From Symsagittifera roscoffensis (lineage: Eukaryota; Xenacoelomorpha; Acoela; Convolutidae), in assembly GCF_963678635.1 (NCBI RefSeq), contig NW_026971099.1, forward strand, positions 1 to 55,729: a stretch of 55,729 nucleotides of DNA. Direction: 5' to 3'. Shown here in pieces: positions 22,378-33,420 of the stretch (positions within the stretch are counted from its first letter, which is position 1; each line of letters begins with the position of its first letter). Below the pieces are notes generated by a model that did no database searches, was not told the DNA's origin, and was given only the letters and a program-made list of their open reading frames with translations. The position numbers and the translations under genes were made by a program.

Positions 22378-23082
22378 GTTCCGACCTTTAATACGAAAGT
22401 AGCGGAATATTTGTGCTCGGGGTGGATTTTTTTTCTTCAGACAAGTTTCGACTTTTTAACTAGCCATTTTTGGCGGAACATTTTAGTATCATTCGAAAAG
22501 TATTGTTGTCTTGCGGTCGAATTTGGAAAGCTATTTCACCTGTGATCAATTTTCGTAGAGTTACGATTTAAAGGTTGCCATTTTGGCCAATTTGAGACAA
22601 TTAACGCGCGATATATTTCGCGCTATTAACGCGTAAGCGGAGAATCAATCCGTCTTAGAAATTGTTCCAAATTGGTTAAAAGAAGCTTATTTGCCATAAT
22701 TGAATTGTTACAAGGAGCAAAACTTATCCTTTTGTACTTTACATGGCGTGTGGTGGATGATTTTCATAAAAAATTTCAATTTTAGAAAAAAAATCATTTT
22801 GTTTTATTTCATTTTTTTTTCAATGTTAATACTGCTCCCTAAAATGTAAAAGGCAGTCGGAACATTCAGGGCTTCGCCCTGATACGAGCAGTCTTTCGGT
22901 TATTTCAGTCTATCCAAGTTGATAATTTTTATTTATCTCTTGAATTTTGAACTCAATAAATCAAACGATTTTAGTTAATTTGAAAAACCATTAAAAAACG
23001 GCCATTTGAAAACTATTACTAGATTTTTGTCACTTACCAAGCACAAACTATATTTTCCGTCCCTTTCTGCGAAAGTCGGAAC
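22378..23082. mobile_element. 705-bp element with ~43-bp terminal inverted repeats
   Basis: The left end GTTCCGACCTTTAATACGAA followed by AGTAGCGGAATATTTGTGCT pairs with the right end AGCACAAACTATATTTTCCG then TCCCTTTCTGCGAAAGTCGGAAC (23040-23082). A third GTCGGAACATT word lies inside at 22857. No transposase frame is seen. The flanks could share a 3-base ATT duplication, which is weak evidence. The terminal word GTTCCG...CGGAA also occurs at 19360 and 23350 without an opposing end, so it belongs to a wider repeat family. Confidence 0.55.
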
Positions 23083-23089
23083 ATTTTAA

Positions 23090-23620
23090 TTTAATAATTG
23101 CAAAAAAAAACAATATTTTACTTTGATCTCTCTGAAACATTGAAAAGAGACAACACTAAAACTTGGCCTGCTCGTCAAAATTTTTATCGAGGAAGGTATG
23201 TTTGTTTATGGCTCTACAACAGACTCAAGCTTCGAGTTTTCATATTTTCGACTCGTTTCACAATCTGACCTAAGGCATAAAGGACTCATTGGCACGAAAT
23301 GTAACAGAAAATTAAAGACGCAAATGTTTGATTTAATCAAAGATAATTGTTCCGCAGAAAGCGACGGAAAAATTGTGCTCGGTTAGTGACCAAAAATTTG
23401 TAAGCATTTTCAAATAGCCGCTTTTGATGGAGTTTTTAAAAAGCTCTAAAATCTTTTGAGTTATTGAGTTCAAAATTCAAGTGCTCTTTGTGGCCGAATC
23501 ATTTGCAACAAAAAAAAGTGCAATTGATGACGTAGTGGTGTATCGGTGATCGCTTATATACGACATTGGTCTAACGGAAAAACTGAGAAACATTCAGGCA
23601 TAATAAAAATACTGGGGGAA
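23090..23620 (+). repeat. Contiguous copy of the dispersed repeat that is split at 6370-6508 / 19187-19640
   Basis: The first ~75 bases match the left flank of the giant inverted repeat and the remainder matches its right flank, both in direct orientation. The 62-codon open frame at 23198-23386 is not kept open in the matching segment near 19220-19400. Confidence 0.6.
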
Positions 23621-23829
23621 ACATTCAAGAAAAATTGATTTGCTTACAGAGAGCCAAAGTGTGCAAAAATAAGCACTGAACCAGCTCTAAACTATCATTT
23701 AAAATCCAATTATATTATTGATAAAACTATCACTATAAAATATTACTAATTCAATCATATTTCATCACTAACACTGACACTTGTAGTTTTAGCAATAGAA
23801 CAATTTGAATAAATCTTAGACTACAGTTG

Positions 23830-24294
23830 TTCTCCTTTTGAACAAGCTCCAAGAACTCATTCGCAATTACCAGTATACCCTAGATCTACTGAGACTACGA
23901 GATATAAGAGTAAGATTATGATTGGTATATAGACTTAGAAGTTGCACGAATCTATTCGGCCGAAAAGAAGATAGCGTGACAATCAGACGGTGTACCTTAT
24001 CTGAAATTACTCTATGCGTGTGCTACCTCAGCCAAAAACTCATCGGGCGCGATCAAAAGTCTCGAACAAGACCTTCACTAACTTAGATTTAGCAAATTAG
24101 AACTAGAAGTAAGACTATTGCAAAATTGCAGTTTAAAAGACAATAGACAATTTATTAGAAATGTCTCTACGTCCTTTCAGCAATACGACAAAAAACCAGG
24201 TTTTGAACGAAGAACAAGGTCACGACGTGAACGTCAAATGAACGACGAACCAAGCTACTACATGACAGTACGACGAAAACCGAAAGAAGTATAA
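23830..24294 (+). pseudogene. Degraded coding segment of unknown family upstream of the gypsy array
   Basis: Frame 1 is open from 23980 to 24294 (about 104 codons) except for one TAA at 24079. It reads like real protein: a stretch containing KNSSGAIKSLEQDLH, then after the stop SKLELEVRLLQN, possibly a coiled coil, and a strongly basic C-terminus containing ERRTRSRRERQ before TAA at 24292. Further upstream, near 23840-23930, another open piece carries FEQAPRTHSQLPVYPRST. There is no ATG near the start. It sits just upstream of the retroelement leader and may be part of the same element, but I do not recognise a family. Confidence 0.4.
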
Positions 24295-24496
24295 GTCTAC
24301 AAAATCCTCTATGCAGTAAACTGAAATTTTCATTAAATGACCTGAAAACTAATTGGTCTCCAAATATCTACTTGGTGCTTTATAGCCGTATTTTATAACA
24401 ATGAAAACGACTGATAAAAAGAAACACCACTCGTTCCTTTCAAAATCTGCAGTACATTAGAACTGAAAGCTTTTGAAAAAGCAAAAGTTTATTGAA

Positions 24497-25953
24497 TAAA
24501 AAATACAAAAGAATTCAGTAAGAATTTTAAAAGTTAGTTTAATTAATTTTATTCAAATTCTTTTGCTTCTCAAAAAATTGATTCTTCTTCGTCCCCGCTT
24601 CATCACCTAAAACATAAACAAGTTTGTTCAAAAACAAATATCATTCAACATTTTAATCGTTAACTTGTTTTAACTTATCCTTAACTTAAATCTTCTAATA
24701 ATTTTATCAGGGCCTATCCTTGCCTTTTGATATATTCAACTTCATTTGAAAATAGATCATCAAGGCTTTATTTGGATCTTTTTCTAAGCTCAAAATTAAT
24801 TTCTATTTTACTTAAATTATGTGATTATCAATGTCTCCCTTGGATTAAGCTCAACAATTTTGTTCTTCCCGCCTCATAAATTAAAGCGTCCAAGGACCCC
24901 AAACGTCGACTCAATCTCCAATCCTTATTAAAAAAAACCCAGGACTAAGAGAAATTTTAAGGAAAATTAACCATTATAGTTACGATAAACAGTGAAGAAC
25001 TCCGGTTACTCATCCTTCACTTGAGACCTTCCTCCTAGATGATCCAAGCTGAAACCCTCAATTTTTTAGTAATTTCACAAACAGTATCTAACGATCTACT
25101 TGTGTTCTAATTATAACTGAACGTCGTAGATCGATTTACTATTCTCCAACCTATAATCACAAATCAAATCCCTAGGTAAGGTTAAGTAAGTTTTTCTTAC
25201 AAAAAAAACTTAATCACTAGAAAGTAAACATCATTGTAACGAAAAGATATACATTCTCTCCAACCCGTCTACCTCGACAATCTTTGCGCCAAGTTAAGAA
25301 AACCAAACAAAAACAGTAACAATTAACCTTTTGGGAAGTAAAACTCTAACCTTTGAAATTTGTATACATCAACCTAAATTTCATGTCATGAGATAACTTA
25401 GACAGCAAACAAAAATTCGTACTACATAATTGCTTAAAAATTGACAAAAGATGACCTTGTGATTATATCACATAAGCAAACAATATGATATAATAAATCA
25501 TAAAGACAAACACAAAAAGGGACAATAATAGCTAAACAAAAACAGATTATTGGAAGAAGAATTTCAAAGACATGTAATGCAGTTTTGGAATTAGACACGA
25601 CAACAATACAAAATATTCAGGACACAAAAGATTCAATAGATAAAAATAATCCAATAGACAAACAAAAATATTTTTCTGACTCAGAATCCACATCAACATC
25701 ATCATCAACAAAATGTAAACGCAGAATTAAAAAATCATTTTCTCATACATTGGTACGACTATAAACTTGGAATCAGCTAATAAGATATTTTGAAAGTTAC
25801 ACATTAACAGTTTTATGATACAAAAATGATTCAACACGACAAAAGATCCGAAGATACTTCCCTTTGTCATCCATCCACAATTGATCCCGCTGGAGGACAA
25901 GTACAATTTTGTCATAACTTAATAGCAAGTTCATTCATAAAAGGAAATAGTTA
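24497..25953 (+). repeat. Leader/upstream non-coding region of gypsy copy A
   Basis: Nearly identical to 30937-32390 (a few substitutions and short indels over 1.45 kb). No long open frame. It may contain LTR or 5' untranslated sequence, but the homology between the copies runs on into gag, so the repeat cannot be read as a simple LTR pair. Confidence 0.65.
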
Positions 25954-26271
25954 ATGCACACAGCAAGTTCAATCTTTACAAACGACTTTTTCCCTATTAT
26001 ATTTAGTTATGCATCTATATTAGAAATGAGAGAAACTAAGAATAAGTTACCACCTCATACATCTCGACACTCAACTGTACGACAGGAAACTCATCTTTTC
26101 TCAAAATTTTTAGATACAATCCGTGAAAGCCTCAACAGTAATGAAACATCACAAAATGTAACATTATTTACGACGATTATTAGCTTGGTTCATAATAGAT
26201 TAAAATGTTCACAAAATAGATTTCATTTAAACATCAAGAAAAAAGTTTTGACCACAAACCTCAGACGATGA
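25954..26271 (+). pseudogene. Gag N-terminal fragment, copy A
   Basis: A 105-codon frame starting MHTASSIFTNDFFPII and containing RETKNKLPPHTSRHSTVRQE. It is repeated with a few changes at 32391-32708. The protein is polar and has no domain I recognise; its role as part of gag is inferred from its position upstream of the capsid-like segment at 27327. The next open piece (26393-26782) is in another frame, so the gene is broken. Confidence 0.5.
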
Positions 26272-26392
26272 AACCTTTTTAGTCGACTAAACAGATTATG
26301 TTTGGGACCCTGAATGTTCTCATTCTTTAGATATTTAAATAACAACTGATCTTTCAGGTGCAGCAAATACCACTATTTCTCTACACAAAAAT

Positions 26393-26782
26393 ATGGTAAA
26401 ATTTACACCTTTTACTATTGATGCAACACATTTAAACTATAACACAATTTTCAACGAAAGAACAGGAAATAGTTTAAACTCAACCTATATCAATACACAG
26501 CAAACACATAATAGAATAAAACATCTTACACAACAAGATTTTCAAACTCCATCACATTTTATTAACGAGGAAATAGTTGAAACAATTCCTTCAAAAATTC
26601 AACAAAGCATTTCTCCTTTTCATCCTACACTTACAGCAACACATAAAAAAAATACGCCATTCCCACAAACAACTATTCAATCAATAGTAAAACCATCAGT
26701 TGTCCCAAAACATTCAGAAATGGATTATCAAACATCAGACTGTTTACCAAAACACAACAACCAAACAAGCAAAAGCCCCTAA
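26393..26782 (+). pseudogene. Gag Thr/Gln/Asn-rich segment, copy A
   Basis: A 129-codon frame beginning MVKFTPFTIDATHLNYNTIF, rich in Thr, Gln, Asn and Ser, as is common for a disordered gag region. This block is the most copied part of the locus: it recurs at 32830, 33421, ~35228 and 35815. In those copies it ends in a different frame or with a longer tail, because of a single-base indel near 26714 and the joins made by rearrangement. Confidence 0.6.
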
Positions 26783-27326
26783 AAAAATAAATTCTCAAAT
26801 CACAATTACAGATGAAGTTTTTGCCAATAACAATAGAAACAGATCAATAAAAAAACATTAAAAACCCTCCTACGTTTGCAATCAAAACCAACCATATGAA
26901 CAACACTTCAACCAACAGATACCACAACAACTCTCCCACACACTTTTCTTCAATGACCAACAACGAACCACAATAGATTGTTGTGAAAATTATCCATTTT
27001 TTTCAACAAAACAAGAAAACAAATAAACAATTTACAAAATAACCACTGGAATTTTGATCAACCAGATCATATATAACAACCAGATGTTCTTGAACCTTAC
27101 ACACATTCTGAACAAACATGACAATTAAAACAACCCTTCCCTCAAAGACAAAACTCAACATCGAAATAGTAATTTACAGTCACAAAATCCTATAAACATG
27201 AAAAGTTGTCAATCTAATCAAATGCAAAACGGAATTCCCTTACAATTTTATCTACAACAACGTGAAATTATAGAGACCCAACTGAAAAAATTTTCAAAAA
27301 AAACTGTCTGAACAGAATCAACTCAA

Positions 27327-27815
27327 ATGACTGTGATCCCAAACTATATGGGTGAATCATCTATATTTTCAAATAAACCACTTATGGTATTCACCGAAAC
27401 AGACCCTGAATACTCAAAAGCAGACTATTTAAATGCAGTCACCGCCAATTTGAATTTAAAAAGTGGACCAGAACCAGTATTTACACCACTCCATCAAAAT
27501 TGGATACTTAGACGTACAGCATAAATCAAAACCTTACTTGATGGTGCAGCTCAAAATTGGTTTTCAGTTCTACCTATAGACATTAAATCAGACTGGAAAC
27601 GATTCACACAAAAATTTTCAAAAATGTTCGACTCTGAAAAACATAAACAACACCAAAGTGTTCAATGCAATGAAATCCATAGACTTCCTAATGAAACAAT
27701 TCAGCCACTTGCAGTAAGGATCGAAACATTAGTGAGAAGAGCATACTCTCATAATACACATGATTATAAAAACACAAAGATGACAGACGTCTTAAGGATC
27801 ACTCAAACACCATAA
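27327..27815 (+). pseudogene. Gag capsid-like domain, copy A, one in-frame stop
   Basis: One frame runs from 27327 to 27815 with a single TAA at 27522. It contains VFTETDPEYSKADYLNAVTA, then after the stop LLDGAAQNWFSVLPIDIKSD (27534-27593), then FTQKFSKMF. The L.G.A..W......... .W..F...F pattern is the signature of the Retrotrans_gag family (structural Gag protein of Ty3/gypsy elements). The frame closes with TAA at 27813; related frames then run towards the zinc knuckle. This piece is absent from the rearranged copies, where the gag block jumps directly to reverse transcriptase. Confidence 0.75.
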
Positions 27816-28089
27816 ATTTGAAAAATAGCAATGACTAAGAGAGTAAAACATCCATCTTCAATTCGAGAGCCTGATATAGACTTCCGAAAACTAGTAGATA
27901 AATTAGAGCAAGCTAAAATCACTATGAAAGTAGAAGAAACAGAAAACTTTAAAATTAAAATAAGCAAGCAATATCCAGAAAATAATTTCCCAAATTATTA
28001 GTATTCATGAATTTGATAAGGAATTAGCAGAAAAGATTACTCAAATATTAGATATCTAAGAAAAGAATTCATATTTTAAAGGTAAACCA

Positions 28090-28146
28090 TCATTGAAAAA
28101 TTGGTTCAATTATTGTCGTAGATATGGACATACCATTGCTGAATAA
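28090..28146 (+). pseudogene. Degenerate gag zinc knuckle, copy A
   Basis: The frame reads NWFNYCRRYGHTIAE followed by TAA. The spacing around C, H and the stop fits the CX2CX4HX4C nucleocapsid knuckle, with the first Cys replaced by Phe and the last Cys position occupied by a stop. It lies downstream of the capsid-like domain, as expected for gag. Confidence 0.6.
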
Positions 28147-28435
28147 AGGCAAAAACAACAGGATAATCAAAATAAACCGCAGAAACACAGAACCAAAATA
28201 ACCTTTTGCCAATATATGAAAAAAAAGATCAAGATCTTTCAAACAAAAATAAATAAAGCAATAATAGTTCAGGAAAACCACTTCCAGAAAACTACAATAA
28301 TTATAGACAGCAATCATCTTATCGAAGTAATTTTTGCGGATGATTCCCAGACAGAAGTAATCCACAAAAATAGTCACAAAAGCGATCAGTAGCAGATCAA
28401 ATAGCAAAAAAATCATTATCGCAATAATGATTCAA

Positions 28436-28870
28436 GATCAAACTCATACTGAAGCAAGCACTCAAAATATAAAAGAAAGCATTCCCATTGAAACTCTCGG
28501 AACAGATACGTTTCTAAAGATCGTTCGAAAAATTCATCATGAAATCAAAAACAAAGTTATTCAAACAATAGAAATCGAATTTATTCTAAAAGTAGATCAC
28601 ACAACTACTCCAAAAATAGACCATATTATGACAAAAACAATAATAGATCACGTGTTAATTCCAGGAATTGAAACAACAACCCCCGAAATAGACAGAGAAA
28701 CTACTCGCAGTCACCACATAGAAATAAGACTGAATATTCATATTCAAAAAGTCGAAACTACAGAAGTAGTACACCAAAAACACAAATACAGATTAATCAA
28801 GTACAGTCAACAGAAGAAACCCAACCAAACCTTCCTAGATTTTACAATACAGAGAACCCGGAATTACAGT
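28436..28870 (+). pseudogene. Arg/Ser-rich gag tail, copy A, interrupted by TGA codons
   Basis: In frame 2 this segment is dense in Ser, Arg, Asn, Lys and Tyr, for example NNRNRIYSKSRSHNYSKNRP, and ends with PNLPRFYNTENPELQLNHL. It is broken by four stops, all TGA. The overlapping 148-codon open frame at 28427-28873 is longer but reads as Ile/Thr/Glu-rich filler, so I take it as the shadow. An RS-rich tail next to a zinc knuckle suits RNA binding by gag. The next block is reverse transcriptase, so the protease is missing. Confidence 0.5.
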
Positions 28871-28892
28871 TAAACCACTTAGATGCCCGTAG

Positions 28893-29242
28893 AACCAATC
28901 CAAGTAATACTCACCAAAATAAATGGACAGTATTATACCACTGATGACATGAGAAGCGCATATAAACAAACGCCACTAGACGAGCGATCACGACGAATTA
29001 AATAATACATGATTGGAAACCAACAAAACTCATTTATTAGACTCTTTAATGGAGTCTCAAAAGAATTGGCAGCATTTTCAGCTTTAAGAGCAAATTTTTT
29101 CGACCACTCCTTCTTAGTAAAAATTTTAAAAATTTTTGGACAATCTTTTTATGCAATCACAAAACAAAACAGCAAATTTTTAAAGTTTGGAAAAATATCA
29201 CAAAAATTTACTAGAAGAAAACATGAAAGCAGTTCCAGATAG
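28893..29242 (+). pseudogene. Reverse transcriptase palm fragment, copy A
   Basis: Frame reads YYTTDDMRSAYKQTPLDERS (about 28932-28991), a TAA near 29002, then NQQNSFIRLFNGVSKELAAF (29018-29077). This is the ..LD..SAY.Q.PL.ERSR....F......F.RL..GV......F.. core of Ty3/gypsy reverse transcriptase. The first catalytic region is recognisable, but the expected Y-x-D-D box is not seen after it; the 77-codon frame runs out through Lys-rich sequence to 29242. The fingers region upstream is missing. The same block, with V for the first I, is repeated at 34123 and 36518. Confidence 0.75.
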
Positions 29243-29426
29243 TTTAAGTTTTTTTCTCACTCGTGTTAAATTGCATGGACATGAATTTGAAGGTAAGACA
29301 AAAACTTCATTAAAATTCCGAATAGATGCTAGTTTGAATTTTGAACCTCCACCAAACCAAAAAATTCAAAGAACTCCCTGGAATGTTAATTTTTTTAAAA
29401 ATCTGTTTATAGAAAGCAATTATATC
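29187..29426 (+). pseudogene. Reverse transcriptase thumb/connection fragment, copy A
   Basis: A different frame from the palm piece. It contains EKYHKNLLEENMKAVPD, VKLHGHEFEGKT and NFEPPPNQ, matching the H..L......F..V.F.GH....G.....P...........P......I region that follows the catalytic box in gypsy pol. It overlaps the previous fragment in another frame, so a frameshift lies within about 29130-29200. Confidence 0.7.
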
Positions 29427-29940
29427 TAGGACCGTTTCATAAAATTCTCAGACAACAAAATAATTTTGATTGGACATTACAACAACAAAACATTTTTGAT
29501 GAATTAAAAACCCTCCTCACAGAACAGATCTGATCTTGAACACAATTCCAGATCCAGATCAACCATCCTATGACATGCGTGACGCTTCAAATTTTGGAAT
29601 TAGCGCATCTTTCTTACAATCACATAAAAGAACATACAAAAAGAACCTTATATCAACAAAATCAAGGCTTTCACACAAGCAGAAATCAGATTCTCTGCAC
29701 TGATGAAAGAATGTACAGCTATAAAATATACTCACGCAGATTATGAATTCTTAATCCTTGGATCAAAGCATCCGATAGTTTTATTTACATATCACAAACC
29801 AATAATTTTTATTATTCACGAAAACCTAACCCAAACCTTGTAGTTTTCAGATTTCAATTTATCTTAAAGGAATTTCCAAAGCTTCATTCACTTTGGACTG
29901 CAGGAGAAAACGTTTTTTCACCAGACACGCTAAATTGAAC
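29427..29940 (+). pseudogene. RNase H region, copy A
   Basis: Begins with LGPFHKILRQQNNFDWTLQQ and IFDELKTLL, the usual junction of connection and RNase H. After a stop and a shift come DASNFGISASFLQSHK (29584-29631) with the first RNase H Asp, then TQAEIRFSALMKECTAIKYT and a degraded LFTYHKP where TDHK is typical. The end KEFPKLHSLWTAGENVFSPDT (29869-29931) matches the ...G..N..AD.LSR close of gypsy RNase H, with the Asp kept and the LSR lost. Several stops and frameshifts make it inactive. Confidence 0.75.
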
Positions 29941-30628
29941 ACATCACATGAACTAACGCGGAAAACAACCGTAGAAAAACCACAAAATATCAAGTTTGTT
30001 CCTTGCAAAAACAAAACATCACCACAATTGGAAAGCAAGTGTGCTTTGAAAAAATCAATCACGACAGATCAAAAAAAGTCATTTGGAACATTTCTCTTTA
30101 TACCTTGACATCCAAAATAATCATTACAAGTAGATTTATTAGGTAATTCTACAATTGAACCAATACCATACTCATCATGTATAAAAACAATACACAACAA
30201 AATCCATCTAAACAATTGTAATATGGTAAAAACCCATTCCTTTTAATAGAAAAAGAGAACTTAACTCATGGCTAAAATATAAATTTCAAGGACCTCCTGA
30301 TTTAAATTTCAAATATACCATACATGATCTTTTCAATCTACAGACAAAATCGCTCTCTCAAAAACCAAAATTCCGAACATCTTTCTACCAACTACAGAAC
30401 AAAAAACACTAGAATTACTACAGAAAAACCAATACTTGACAAGTTAAAACCTGGCATAAAAAAACAAAACCTATAAAAGCAGATATCACAACCTTAGGAA
30501 ACAAAACACAACTCAGATATTTCCAAAAACTCGAAAAGTCCAACAATAAAAGAAAACAATGAACTCTTCTCATACCATACTACAGAAAAAAAATTACCCT
30601 GTTTACCATTGAGTATGATATTAATAGC

Positions 30629-30930
30629 ATTTCACGTTTCACATTCATTAAAAAAAGGACATGCAGGATCAGAGAAAACAAAATCAAATTTAATTCAAAA
30701 CTTCTACTTTCCAAACGCACCGATATGAAAAAAGTCTTATGCAACAATTGTATAACATGTTATAAAAATTAGACATCTCCACATCAGAAACAATTAGCAG
30801 AAAAACAAGATTTCAAAGGACAAATTTTATATTTCAACCACAGGATATCATTTGACACAAAAGGACCGATATCCCCTCCTCAGAGGGAAATTCATACATC
30901 ATGGTGACAGCTGATGCATTTGCCCATCAT
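30629..30930 (+). pseudogene. Integrase zinc-binding region and truncated core, copy A
   Basis: FHVSHSLKKGHAGSEKTKSN followed by a stop and frame change, then LCNNCITCYKN (30737-30769), gives the HH-CC pattern of retroelement integrases. The core begins with FDTKGP (first catalytic Asp, about 30851) and VTADAFAHHI, then is cut at 30928-30936, where leader sequence restarts. The second Asp and the Glu are absent from this copy. Confidence 0.75.
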
Positions 30931-30936
30931 ATAAAA

Positions 30937-33122
30937 AATACAAAAGAATTCAGTAAGAATTTTTAAAGTTAGTTTAATTAATTTTATTCAAATTCTTTTG
31001 CTTCTCAAAAAATTGCTTCTTCTTCGTCCCCGCTTCATCACCTAAAACATAAACAAGTTTGTTCAAAAACTATTATCGTTCAACATTTTAATCGTTAACT
31101 TGTTTTAACTTATCCTTAACTTAAATCTTCTAATAATTTTATCAGGGCCTATCCTTGCCTTTTGATATATTCAACTTCATTTGAAAATAGATCATCAAGG
31201 CTTTATTTGGATCTTTTTTTAAGCTCAAAATTAATTTCTATTTCACTTAAATTATGTGATTATCAATGTCTCCCTTGGATTAAGCTCAACAATTTTGTTC
31301 TTCCCGCCTCATAAATTAAAGCGTCCAAGGACCCCAAACGTCGACTCAATCTCCAATCCTTTTTAAAAAAAACCCAGGACTAAGAGAAATTTTAAGGAAA
31401 ATTAACCATTATAGTTACGATAAACAGTGAAGAACTCCGGTTACTCATCCTTCACTTGAGACCTTCCTCCTAGATGATCCAAGCTGAAACCCTCAATTTT
31501 TTAGTAATTTCACAAACAGTATCTAACGATCTACTTGTGTTCTAATTATAACTGAAGGTCGTAGATCGATTTACTATTCTCCAACCTATAATCACAAATC
31601 AAATCCCCAGGTAAGGTTAAGTAAGTTTTTCTTACAAAAAAAACTTAATCACTAGAAAGTAAACATCTTTCTTACGAAAAGATATACATTCTCTCCAACC
31701 CGTCTACCTCGACAATCTTTGCGCCAAGTTAAGAAAACCAAACAAAAACAGTAACAATTAACCTTTTGGGAAAAAAAAACTCTAACCTTTGAAATTTGTA
31801 TACATCAACCTAAATTTCATGTCATGAGATAAGTTAGACAGCAAACAAAAATTCGTACAACATAATTGCTTAAAAATTGACAAAAGATGACCTTGTGATT
31901 ATATCCAATAAGCAAACAATATGATATAATAAATCATAAAGATAAACACAAAAAGGGACAATAATGGCTAAACAAAAACAGATTAATGGCAGAAGAAGAA
32001 TTTCAAAGACATGTAATGCAGTTTTGGAATTAGACACGACAACAAACAAAATATTCAGGACACAAAAGATTCAATAGATAAAAATAATCCAATAGACAAA
32101 CAAAATATTTTTCTGACTCAGAATCCACATCAACATCATCATCAACAAAATGTAAACGCAGAAATAAAAAATCATTTTCTCATACGTTGGTACGACTATA
32201 AACTTGGAATCAGCTAATAAGATATTTTGAAAGTTACACATTAACAGTTTTATAATACAAAAATGATTCAACACGACAAAAGTTCCGAAGATACTTCCCT
32301 TTGTCATCCATCCACAATTGATCCCGCTGGAGGACAAGTACAATTTTGTCATAACTTAATAGCAAGTTTATTCGAAAAAGGAAATAGTTAATGCACACAG
32401 CAAGTTCAATCTTTACAAACAATTTTTTCCCTATTATATTTAGTTATGCATCTATAATAGAAATGAGAGAAACTAAGAATAAGTTACCACCTCATACATC
32501 TCGACACTCAACTGTACGACAGGAAACTCATCTTTTCTCAAAATTTTTAGAAACAATCCGTGAAAGCCTCAACAGTAATGAATCATCACAAAATGTAACA
32601 TTATTTACGACGATTATTAGCTTGGTTCATAATAGATTAAAATGTTCACAAAATAGATTTCATTTCAAAATCAAGAAAAAAGTTTTGAACACAAACCTCA
32701 GACGATGAAACCTTTTTAGTCGACTAAACAGATTATGTTTGGGACCCTGAATGTTCTCATTCTTTAGATATTTAAATAACAACTGATCTTTCAGGTGCAG
32801 CAAATACCACTATTTCTCTACACAAAATTATGGTAAAATTTACACCTTTTACTATTGATGCAACACATTTAAACTATAACACAATTTTCAACGAAAGAAC
32901 AGGAAATAGTTTAAACTCAACCTATATCAATACACAGCAAACACTTAATAGAATAAAACATCTTACACAACAAGATTTTCAAACTCCATCAAATTTTAAT
33001 AACGAGGAAATAGTTGAAACAATTCCTTCAAAAATTCAACAAAGCATTTCTCCTTTTCATCCTACACTTACAACAACACATAAAAAAAATACGCCATTCC
33101 CACAAACAACTATTCAATCAAC
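30937..33122 (+). mobile_element. Gypsy copy B, leader plus gag N-terminal part
   Basis: Direct repeat of 24497-26690 at an offset of about 6437 bases. It includes the leader, the 105-codon gag frame at 32391-32708 and the Thr/Gln-rich gag segment from 32830. It leaves the copy A order at 33122 and enters a ~205-base segment ending at 33327 that is absent from copy A. Confidence 0.8.
32391..32708 (+). pseudogene. Gag N-terminal fragment, copy B
   Basis: 105 codons, same length and frame as 25954-26271 with about nine amino-acid differences (for example D10N, L22I, T69S). The differences are not concentrated at any site type, so there is no sign of selection. Confidence 0.5.
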
Positions 33123-33204
33123 AATAACTATAATACGCCATTCCCATCAAAAAACAATATCTCTCAACTGGTACAAAAATGTTTCTTCAAAAAAGCTTAG
33201 TTAA
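32830..33204 (+). pseudogene. Gag Thr/Gln-rich segment, copy B, rearranged end
   Basis: Matches 26393 onward for ~290 bases, then at about 33122 continues into TAACTATAATACGCCATTCC and ends at 33204 in unrelated sequence. The same join is found at 35517, so it was copied by the later 2394-bp duplication. Confidence 0.55.
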
Positions 33205-33420
33205 ATGGTCGAAAGCTGACTCAATAAAAAAACCATCCGAATCGTACAGACAAGACATGCAATACAATTCATATTGTAGCAAAGACCTTAAAAAACTATT
33301 TGCATCGATCTACAGCCTTTTTATTATGTTTGGGACCCTGAATGTTCTCATTCTTTAGATATTTAAATAACAACTGATCTTTCAGGTGCAGCAAATACCA
33401 CTATTTCTCTACACAAAAAT

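Larger units (their letters stand above)
24497..30936 (+). mobile_element. Ty3/gypsy-like retroelement copy A, defective (leader, gag, partial pol)
   Basis: In order: non-coding leader, gag (25954-28160), an Arg/Ser-rich gag tail (28436-28870), partial reverse transcriptase (28893-29426), RNase H (29427-29940), integrase zinc-binding region (30629-30771) and only the first part of the integrase core (to 30930). The protease and the first part of reverse transcriptase are not found. At 30928 the integrase is cut and the sequence restarts with leader sequence (ATAAAAAATACAAAAGAATT, as at 24497), so this copy is one unit of a ~6.44-kb tandem duplication. Identifiable LTRs, a primer-binding site and a polypurine tract are not evident. 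Confidence 0.75.

Noticed and set aside
28427-28873. 148-codon open frame rich in Ile, Thr and Glu
   Set aside because: The overlapping frame gives a convincing Arg/Ser-rich gag tail, so the uninterrupted frame is more likely its shadow.
24497-32390. Reading 24497-25953 and 30937-32390 as the 5' and 3' LTRs of copy A
   Set aside because: Homology between the two runs on without a break through gag, the integrase is cut at the second copy, and I see no LTR end motifs or primer-binding site; a tandem duplication explains it better.
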